Source: Prevotellaceae bacterium (GTDB lineage: Bacteria > Bacteroidota > Bacteroidia > Bacteroidales > Bacteroidaceae). Taken from it: 13,118 bases of DNA. The notes beneath the pieces are model-generated. The model was given only the letters and a program-made list of their open reading frames with translations. It did no database searches and was not told the origin of the DNA. The position numbers and the translations under genes were made by a program. Position 1 is the stretch's first letter. Each line of letters opens with the position of its first letter. The DNA lies in assembly GCA_021204545.1 (NCBI GenBank), contig JAJPZF010000017.1, positions 1 to 13,118 of the forward strand. Direction: 5' to 3'. Below, in pieces: positions 6,566-13,118 of the stretch.

Positions 6566-7603
6566 ATGAGAAAGAGAAAGTACATCGCGCGCCTGGCAGC
6601 GGCACTGCCCATGGCGCTGCTCTGCTCCTGCACGAGCGAGACACTGACCGAGGACATGACGACGGCCGCCGAAGCCAACACAGAGAGCGAGGCTGCCGTG
6701 GTGAGCAAGAGCGAAGGAGGCACTAACGTGAACGTGCCCCTCATCACCACCGAGAGCGGCGAGAAGCTGCTGCTCGCAAGCCTGGGAGACTACAGCCTCA
6801 CCTACGACACGAGCGGGCTGTGCACCACCTTCGGCTTCGGCTTGACGCCCTGGAGCATCAGCTACGACCCCCTCAGCGTCAAAGCCGACTGGGGCGACGG
6901 CGACGTGGAGACGATGAACGCCACGCTCAACGACGCAGGCTACATCGCGACGCTCACCGTAAGCGAGACGTCGCCCGACGGGAACATCGCCATAGACTAC
7001 AGCTGCGCCTACGACGAGGAGGGACACCTCGAGAGCGTGACGTTCAGCTACAGCGAAGGCACCTACTACACTGAGACGGGGACGGCGACACTCACCTGGA
7101 AGGACGGCGACGTGAGGAAGATGGAGTTCAAAGGCACTGGGACAGACGAGGGCTACGCCTTCAGCGAGCAGGTCACTATGACGTACACCTACGGCACAGA
7201 GCCGAACACCTTCCAGCAATGCACAATGGCTTACGAGGACGCCCTCGCGCAGGTACTCTACGACTCCTCCGTGCTCTCGCTGGCAGGGCTATACGGCAAC
7301 GGCACCGCCAGCCTGCCCTCCACATACGACTATACGTACATAGGCTTCGACGAAGAGGACGCCTACGAGGACCACTTCAAGTCCACCGTCGCCTACTCCA
7401 AGAACACCAACGGCACGATACTGCTTGAGGACATATCCGACTGGGACAGCTTCGCCTACTCCTACACCAAGCTGGGCAACGGGCTGGACACTGGCGTGCG
7501 CTCACCCAAGGCAGTGAAGGCAGCCACACGCCCCGCCTCGACGGGCAGACCATACACACTGCACAGCAGGCTGCGCAGCCGCCACACGGCAAGCGGACTG
7601 TAA
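6566..7603 (+). CDS. Lipoprotein, paralogue of the 257-1339 protein
   Basis: This 345-residue exported lipoprotein has a basic N-region (MRKRK), a hydrophobic core and lipobox L-C-S-C with lipidated Cys22. Unlike the first lipoprotein it has Thr-Ser-Glu after the Cys rather than an acidic run, so surface export is less certain. The two proteins share the ALPMA stretch in the signal peptide, a YDEEG motif (149-153), LTWKDGDVRKM (176-186) facing FTWSNGNLTAM in the paralogue, LAGLYGNGTASLPST (239-253), and a basic tail LHSRLRSRH (332-340). The fold is probably beta-rich; DUF4595-like is a guess and function is unknown. The frame stays open to 6386, but the upstream part translates the repeat array, so the ATG at 6566 with its signal peptide is the start. 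Codon choice is far more G/C-ending than in the paralogue. A strong terminator follows. Confidence 0.87.
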   Translation: MRKRKYIARLAAALPMALLCSCTSETLTEDMTTAAEANTESEAAVVSKSEGGTNVNVPLITTESGEKLLLASLGDYSLTYDTSGLCTTFGFGLTPWSISYDPLSVKADWGDGDVETMNATLNDAGYIATLTVSETSPDGNIAIDYSCAYDEEGHLESVTFSYSEGTYYTETGTATLTWKDGDVRKMEFKGTGTDEGYAFSEQVTMTYTYGTEPNTFQQCTMAYEDALAQVLYDSSVLSLAGLYGNGTASLPSTYDYTYIGFDEEDAYEDHFKSTVAYSKNTNGTILLEDISDWDSFAYSYTKLGNGLDTGVRSPKAVKAATRPASTGRPYTLHSRLRSRHTASGL

Positions 7604-7627
7604 GCCCGCCCGCCCAAGGCGTGAGCG

Positions 7628-7654
7628 AAGGGAGGCAAGAGCCTCCCTTTTTTT
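7628..7654 (+). terminator. Rho-independent terminator of the second lipoprotein gene
   Basis: AAGGGAGGC (7628-7636) pairs perfectly with GCCTCCCTT (7641-7649) around an AAGA loop and merges into seven T (7648-7654). It lies 24 bases after the stop codon, on the plus strand. The convergent phosphatase gene ends 74 bases further on; in that direction the stem is preceded by its own A tract but not followed by a strong T run. Confidence 0.92.
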
Positions 7655-7727
7655 AGTGTCATGCCGTAGCCGTGGTCAGGCTCAGCAGCGAGCGGTGATG
7701 CGCTCCTCGGGTGAAGGCTTCGCGGTC

Positions 7728-8213
7728 TTAAGGGTGATTGCGCAGCTCCTGCTTAAGGCAGGCGTCGAGCAAGCCTTGGCAGGCATCCTCAAGCAGGTCG
7801 AGCGCATATTCGAAGTCCTCCGAGCCACCGTAGTAAGGGTCAGGCACGGAGGCAGCCTTGTGCGTCAGGCAGTAGTCCGACATCAGGCGTATCTTCTCAC
7901 GGGCAGCCTTGCTTGGGGCGAGGGCGCGGAGGCAGCGAAGGTTGTTGTCGTCCATGCCCACGATGAGGTCGAAGCTGAGGAAGTCGTGTGCCGTGATGGG
8001 ACGTGAGAGGTGGGTTATCCTCAGTCCACGCCTTGCGGCATGGCGGCGCATACGATGGTCGGCAGGCTCGCCTTGGTGACAGTCGATGAGACCAGCGGAG
8101 TCAATCTCGAACTGCCCTGAGAGTCCCGCCTCACGGACGAGCCTCTGCATAATGGTCTCTGCGGCGCAGCTTCGGCATATATTGCCGAGGCAAACGAAGA
8201 GGATGCTTGTCAT
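7728..8213 (-). CDS. Low-molecular-weight protein tyrosine phosphatase
   Basis: This cytosolic phosphatase (161 aa, a usual family length) hydrolyses phosphotyrosine through a cysteine thiolate. The P-loop CLGNICRS at residues 8-15 gives the C(x)5R signature with nucleophile Cys8 and Arg14, and VPDPYYGG (123-130) carries the general acid Asp125. Where many homologues have RSP after the P-loop, this protein has RSC (Cys16); the significance is unclear. The start ATG is 17 bases past the T tract of the groEL terminator, so it is probably expressed separately or by read-through; the only upstream -7 candidate overlaps that tract and is poor. Relatives act on exopolysaccharide tyrosine kinases or on arsenate; no kinase or arsenic gene is nearby, so the substrate is open. 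Confidence 0.92.
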   Translation of the reverse strand: MTSILFVCLGNICRSCAAETIMQRLVREAGLSGQFEIDSAGLIDCHQGEPADHRMRRHAARRGLRITHLSRPITAHDFLSFDLIVGMDDNNLRCLRALAPSKAAREKIRLMSDYCLTHKAASVPDPYYGGSEDFEYALDLLEDACQGLLDACLKQELRNHP

Positions 8214-8224
8214 ACTGAAGGGAC

Positions 8225-8265
8225 AAAAAGAGAGGGCGGCTAAGCTACCTGCTGGCCGCCCTCTC
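8225..8265 (-). terminator. Rho-independent terminator of groES-groEL
   Basis: GAGAGGGCGGC (8230-8240) and GCCGCCCTCTC (8255-8265) are perfect reverse complements of 11 bp around a 14-nt loop. Read leftward, the stem is followed by five T (8229-8225). It lies 23 bases after the groEL stop codon and just before the phosphatase start, so it separates the heat-shock operon from the phosphatase gene. Confidence 0.92.
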
Positions 8266-8288
8266 GAAGCTTGCTTATCGGGGTCTTA

Positions 8289-9935
<1,647 letters not shown>

Positions 9936-9961
9936 TTAGTGTTCGTTAGATAATGCGTTTC

Positions 9962-10234
9962 TTAGCCGATGATAGCCACCACGTCGCTCTGGCGCATGAT
10001 GAGATACTTCGTGCCGTCGAGCTCCACCTCGGTGCCGGCGTACTTGCCGTAAAGCACCTGGTCGCCGACCTTAAGCACCATCTCCTCGTCCTTCGTTCCT
10101 TTGCCGACTGCCACAACGCTCCCCTTCAGGGGCTTCTCTTTGGCTGTGTCGGGGATGATGATGCCACCCACTGTCTTCGTCTCTGCTGCGGCAGGCTCGA
10201 TGAGAACCCTGTCCGCCAATGGTTTGATGTTCAT
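9962..10234 (-). CDS. groS: Co-chaperonin GroES (10 kDa)
   Basis: GroES is the heptameric lid of the GroEL chamber. The protein is 90 residues with the family opening [12 protein letters not shown], the mobile loop around [17 protein letters not shown] (19-35) whose hydrophobic III contacts GroEL, the [18 protein letters not shown] block (57-74) and the terminal [14 protein letters not shown]. The gene is first in the operon, with a leader region of up to 144 bases shared with the divergent membrane protein gene. No CIRCE element (TTAGCACTC-N9-GAGTGCTAA) is present there. A perfect palindrome at 10309-10321 and a near-consensus TACCGTTG at 10300-10293 are the only regulatory candidates. Confidence 0.98.
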   Translation of the reverse strand: MNIKPLADRVLIEPAAAETKTVGGIIIPDTAKEKPLKGSVVAVGKGTKDEEMVLKVGDQVLYGKYAGTEVELDGTKYLIMRQSDVVAIIG

Positions 10235-10308
10235 ACTGCTTGTTGTTAGTTAGGTTAAACGTGTTCGGGCGGGGCGAAGGCAAGGCACGTACCAACGGTA
10301 AGGGGCGT

Positions 10309-10321
10309 TGCCAAATTGGCA
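10309..10321. promoter_or_regulatory. Perfect 13-bp palindrome, possible operator
   Basis: TGCCAA-A-TTGGCA is a perfect dyad centred on base 10315, in the region between groES and the divergent membrane protein gene. It lies 74 bases upstream of the groES start and 57 upstream of the other start. It resembles a repressor or activator half-site pair, but I cannot name the regulator. A 13-bp palindrome could occur by chance, so this is a weak call. Confidence 0.35.
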
Positions 10322-10362
10322 GAAAAACGTCGGCACTGGCATAGAGGCACTCTAAAAACAAG

Positions 10363-10370
10363 TACCTTTG
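10363..10370 (+). promoter_or_regulatory. Candidate -7 element (TACCTTTG) with leaderless start
   Basis: TACCTTTG matches the Bacteroidota TAnnTTTG element exactly and stands eight bases before the ATG at 10379. A convincing -33 TTG is not seen at the normal distance. Transcription would begin within a few bases of the ATG. The element supports choosing 10379 over the alternative TTG codon at 10316, and it is the only promoter candidate seen for the membrane protein-nanA-nanM cluster. Confidence 0.55.
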
Positions 10371-10378
10371 TGCGTACT

Positions 10379-11266
10379 ATGAAGGCAGTTACCGTCGGTA
10401 AGGGGCTTATGGGCAGAGTACTCACCATCTACGGCATCATCTTCCTTGGTGTGTGGCTCTGTCTCTCCTTGCTGCCGCCCCACGGGGGCTATGTCTGGGA
10501 CCCTTGGGTCATCAACATCTCAACGTCTCTGCTCTTCACGCTGCTCGTCGCCCTCACTGCCCGCCTGCTCGACACAGACCACACGCTCGTCGGTCTCATC
10601 TCAACCGCCCTCTTCCTCATCCTTTTCTGCCCCGGCTCGGTTCGCTTCTTCCAGCGGGACGAGTCGGCTCTCGTGGAGCTATGCTCACAGTGCATGGTGC
10701 CGTTCTTCATAAGGCAGTATATGACGGTGAGCCGCCGCAGCTTCGGCAAGCTCTATTTCCTTATGCTCCTGATGGGAGTGTTCTGCAGCTACACCCACAA
10801 CAGCGTCACCATCCCCCTTTGTGCCACGTTCGTGTGGCTCTCGTTCCTTCGCCGCCGCAGCTTCTTCCGCCTCGCCTGCTGGCCGATGGTCGTTGGCTTC
10901 GTCATAGGCACTGCCCTGAGCGTATGGAAGATGCGTAGCGTCGGCACGATGAATGTGCATAACCTGCAAGACGTTGCGACGAGGGCTACGGTCATCATCC
11001 ATACCCTTTGGGACACGAAAGTGTTCGTCCTGAGCATCCTGCTCTCCGCTTATATGGCGACGCAGAAGGGCGGCAGGCGGCTGATACTGCACATCTCCCA
11101 CCGCCAGTACGTGCTGTCCTACTGCATGCTGATGTCGCTCATCGCCTTGCCTTTCGCCCCGCTCGGCATCGATAACGCGGTGAACGGTGTCTGCTTCTTC
11201 AGCATGCTTTGGATACTGTCCGTGCTGAAATACCTTGTGTTCATCTACTTCAACAAACGCATTTGA
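10379..11266 (+). CDS. Unrecognised multi-pass membrane protein upstream of nanA
   Basis: This 295-residue integral inner-membrane protein has about nine or ten hydrophobic segments, near residues 13-32, 45-64, 68-84, 124-136, 142-157, 164-182, 214-227, 244-260 and 268-291. Charged loops include RFFQRDESALVE (89-100) and RRRSFFR (158-164). The motif SYTHNSVTIPLC (137-148), between two membrane helices, vaguely recalls the GtrII/DUF6056-type glycosyltransferase-like membrane proteins of Bacteroidota, but I cannot confirm that. It does not look like a known sialic acid transporter (no MFS, SSS or TRAP signature). The ATG at 10379 is chosen because of the -7 box eight bases upstream; an internal ATG at 10409 after AAGGGG is an alternative. 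The stop codon is one base before nanA, so the two are very probably translated from one mRNA. Confidence 0.8.
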   Translation: MKAVTVGKGLMGRVLTIYGIIFLGVWLCLSLLPPHGGYVWDPWVINISTSLLFTLLVALTARLLDTDHTLVGLISTALFLILFCPGSVRFFQRDESALVELCSQCMVPFFIRQYMTVSRRSFGKLYFLMLLMGVFCSYTHNSVTIPLCATFVWLSFLRRRSFFRLACWPMVVGFVIGTALSVWKMRSVGTMNVHNLQDVATRATVIIHTLWDTKVFVLSILLSAYMATQKGGRRLILHISHRQYVLSYCMLMSLIALPFAPLGIDNAVNGVCFFSMLWILSVLKYLVFIYFNKRI

Positions 11267-11267
11267 T

Positions 11268-12191
11268 ATGGTATTCGAGAAGATAAGGGGGCTCATCGAC
11301 GCTCCTTTCACTCCCTTCCGCCCTAACGGCGATGTCGACCTCGCGCCCGTTCCCGCCTACGCGAGGATGCTTGCGAAGAACGGTCTGCGTGGTGTGTTCA
11401 TCAACGGCTCGAGCGGTGAGGGCTATATGCTCACAAGCGAGGAGCGCGCCCGGCTTGCCGAGGCGTGGCGCGACGCCTTGCCTGAGGGCTTCAAGCTGAT
11501 AGTGCACGTGGGGAGCTGCTGCCTTCGTGAGAGCCAACGCCTCGCCAGCCACGCACAGAGCATCGGGGCGTGGGGCGTAGGCGCGATGGCACCGCCCTTC
11601 CCCAAGATAAGCCGCATAGAGGAGCTCGTAAGCTACTGTGAGGAGATAGCCTCCGCCGCTCCCCGCCTGCCCTTTTACTACTATCACATCCCCGCCTTCA
11701 ACGGTGCCTTCCTGCCTATGGTAGACTTCCTCAGGGCTGTCGACAAGCGGATACCCAACTTCGCCGGCATTAAGTACACGTTCGAGAGCATATACGAGTA
11801 CAACCAGTGCCGCCTTTACGCAGGGGGCAAGTTCGATATGCTGCACGGGCAGGACGAGACGCTGCTGCCCTCTCTCGCAATGGGCGGGGCGCAAGGAGGC
11901 ATCGGGGGAACGACCAACTACAACGGGCGCTGCCTCGTGGGCGTCGTTGAGGCGTGGCAGCGGGGCGACTTGCAGGAGGCCCGCCGCTTGCAGAACTACG
12001 CCCAAGAGGTGATTAACGTCATCTGCCGTTTCCGCGGCAACATCGTCGGCGGCAAGCGGATAATGAAGCTCATCGGCTTGAACCTCGGGCAGAACCGCAC
12101 GCCGTTCCAGAACATCACGTCCGAGGAGGAACAGCTACTGAAACAAGAACTGGAACAGATAGACTTCTTCCGTCAATGCAACACGCTCTAA
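11268..12191 (+). CDS. nanA: N-acetylneuraminate lyase (sialic acid aldolase)
   Basis: NanA cleaves N-acetylneuraminate to N-acetylmannosamine and pyruvate, the first committed step of sialic acid catabolism in the cytosol. The protein is 307 residues, a normal length for this class I aldolase TIM barrel. The family motif GSSGEG (47-52) binds the substrate carboxylate, YYYHIPAFNG (137-146) holds the catalytic Tyr139, and AGIKYT (166-171) holds the Schiff-base Lys169. The long spacing and the KYT context fit NanA better than dihydrodipicolinate synthase, which is the main alternative. The start at 11268 follows the membrane protein stop by one base; an upstream in-frame ATG at 11235 would overlap that gene and lengthen a well-matched N-terminus, so it was not used. 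Its 3' end overlaps the next gene by 16 bases. Confidence 0.95.
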   Translation: MVFEKIRGLIDAPFTPFRPNGDVDLAPVPAYARMLAKNGLRGVFINGSSGEGYMLTSEERARLAEAWRDALPEGFKLIVHVGSCCLRESQRLASHAQSIGAWGVGAMAPPFPKISRIEELVSYCEEIASAAPRLPFYYYHIPAFNGAFLPMVDFLRAVDKRIPNFAGIKYTFESIYEYNQCRLYAGGKFDMLHGQDETLLPSLAMGGAQGGIGGTTNYNGRCLVGVVEAWQRGDLQEARRLQNYAQEVINVICRFRGNIVGGKRIMKLIGLNLGQNRTPFQNITSEEEQLLKQELEQIDFFRQCNTL

Positions 12192-13118
12192 GAAAGGCGG
12201 CCTGCCTTGCCCTGCTGCTCTCCATCGCCCTTGCGGCTAAGGCTGAGACGGAAGTGCGCTTCGAGACCCTCCCTCCTCATTATTTAGCCAAAGGGCAAGG
12301 AGTGTCCGCCGCCTTCACAGGCTACGCAGACGGCCACCTTATTATAGCGGGGGGCTGCAACTTCCCTGACGCTGCGGCCGCCGACGGCGGGGAGAAGCGT
12401 TTCTACGACGACATCTGGCACATGAGCAGCCGAGGCTGGTTCACCAACTTCAATAAGCTGCCCTACCCTATGGCTTACGGAGCGTACGTCAGCACGGGCT
12501 CCTGGCTCGTGTGCATCGGCGGCACCAACAAAGGGGGACTTAGCCTGCCCGACGTCTGCCAAGTGAACGCGAGGGAGACGCAAAAGCTTCCCTCCCTGCC
12601 CGTAGGCATCGACAACGCCTCCGCCACGCTCAGCGGGGGGTACATCTACCTTGCCGGGGGCGAGAGCGGCGGCAAGCCTCAGCAGTATGTCTACCGATTT
12701 GCCTACCCGCGGGGAACTGACTGGGAGCGCATAGCCACAATGCCGGGGCAGACGCGCCTGCAGCCCTGCGTGGCAGTGCAGACTGACGGGGCGAGCGTCT
12801 GCCTCTTCGTCTTCGGCGGCTACGACCCTGCCGACGGGCATATCGCCGAGAGCGTGCTGAAGCTCGACCTCAAGACAAGAGCCTGGACGAGCCTGCCCTC
12901 CTCGGAGGCCACAGTGGGGATGACGGCTGTGGCTACGGGCTACAGCCACGTCCTCTTCTTTGGCGGTGTCGACAAGGACATATTCCCCAAGGCGGCGCGA
13001 GGCGAGTGGGGCGACGATTACCTTCGGCACACGGCGGACTGGTATCGTTTCAACCCCGACATACTTGTCTATCACACCATCACCAACTCGTGGTACAGCA
13101 TCCCCGGCAAATCGTTCC
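12176..13118 (+). CDS. nanM: Sialic acid mutarotase of the cyclically permuted kelch type (NanM-like), partial at right edge
   Basis: The frame opens at the ATG at 12176, inside the end of nanA, and stays open for 314 codons to the window edge, so the C-terminus is missing. A signal peptide is clear (about 1-23, ending LAAKA), which places the protein in the periplasm. Kelch-type repeats follow: HLIIAGGCNFPDA (54-66), WLVCIGGTN (110-118), YIYLAGGESGG (155-165), LFVFGGYDP (209-217) and VLFFGGVDKD (258-267). Family members speed interconversion of the alpha and beta anomers of N-acetylneuraminate, so that the form released by sialidases can be taken up. The order nanA then mutarotase and the 16-base overlap support translational coupling. 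A general kelch protein is the alternative, but the GG-C-NFP stretch and the neighbour argue for NanM. Confidence 0.9.
   Translation, partial: MQHALRKAACLALLLSIALAAKAETEVRFETLPPHYLAKGQGVSAAFTGYADGHLIIAGGCNFPDAAAADGGEKRFYDDIWHMSSRGWFTNFNKLPYPMAYGAYVSTGSWLVCIGGTNKGGLSLPDVCQVNARETQKLPSLPVGIDNASATLSGGYIYLAGGESGGKPQQYVYRFAYPRGTDWERIATMPGQTRLQPCVAVQTDGASVCLFVFGGYDPADGHIAESVLKLDLKTRAWTSLPSSEATVGMTAVATGYSHVLFFGGVDKDIFPKAARGEWGDDYLRHTADWYRFNPDILVYHTITNSWYSIPGKSF

Noticed and set aside
8214..8265. Promoter TCTTTTTG for the phosphatase gene
   Set aside because: It differs from TAnnTTTG at the conserved A and consists of the T tract of the groEL terminator, so it is more simply explained as part of that.
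10316..10378. Upstream extension of the membrane protein start to a TTG codon at 10316
   Set aside because: It would place the perfect -7 box inside the coding region and add a charged, non-hydrophobic segment. The ATG at 10379 is preferred.
10235..10378. CIRCE heat-shock operator upstream of groES
   Set aside because: I searched for TTAGCACTC-N9-GAGTGCTAA. Only the two GGCACT copies near 10332 and 10346 are remotely similar, and they are direct rather than inverted.
12284..13075. 263-codon leftward frame at the right edge
   Set aside because: It is the antisense of the kelch mutarotase frame, which carries a signal peptide and clear repeats.

Overview
The window looks like a chromosomal segment of a Bacteroidales bacterium (Bacteroidota), perhaps a GC-rich Prevotellaceae-like member. 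The evidence is as follows. Lipoproteins carry the Bacteroidota surface-export signature Cys-(x)-Ser-Asp-Asp-Asp-Asp. Promoter elements of the TAnnTTTG type occur and Shine-Dalgarno sequences are largely absent. There are PF13568-like outer-membrane barrels, a GroEL ending in a GGM-rich tail, and a NanA plus kelch-mutarotase pair typical of gut and oral Bacteroidales. The genus cannot be fixed from sequence reading alone.

Layout, left to right. Bases 1-256 are non-coding, with a 22-base T tract inside a short inverted repeat, then a TATATTTG promoter element. Bases 257-5681 hold five rightward genes that all encode exported proteins: an acidic surface lipoprotein, an OmpA-family barrel with a peptidoglycan-binding domain, a surface lipoprotein with a von Willebrand A domain, a periplasmic beta-propeller of PD40/TolB type, and a small outer-membrane barrel. 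The first three are tightly spaced and the last two form a second pair. A stem-loop at 5712-5739 closes this block and also covers the end of the convergent gene. A leftward vsr mismatch endonuclease follows (5739-6248). The region between vsr and the next rightward gene holds five tandem 23-bp hairpin-forming repeats (6320-6434) inside a larger imperfect dyad, with an outward-facing promoter candidate on each side. A second lipoprotein (6566-7603), a paralogue of the first gene, ends at a textbook terminator.

Bases 7728-10234 are leftward: groES, groEL, a strong terminator, then a low-molecular-weight protein tyrosine phosphatase. From 10379 to the right edge there is a rightward cluster of an unrecognised multi-pass membrane protein, N-acetylneuraminate lyase (nanA) and a sialic acid mutarotase of the NanM type that runs off the edge. 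The last two act together in sialic acid catabolism, and the 1-nt and overlapping junctions suggest one transcript.

The best candidates for something undescribed are the exported-protein locus at 257-5681, the 23-bp hairpin array between vsr and the lipoprotein gene, and two genes that share an identical TACCTTTG-N8-ATG arrangement, which suggests leaderless transcripts. All calls come from reading the sequence; no database search was run.
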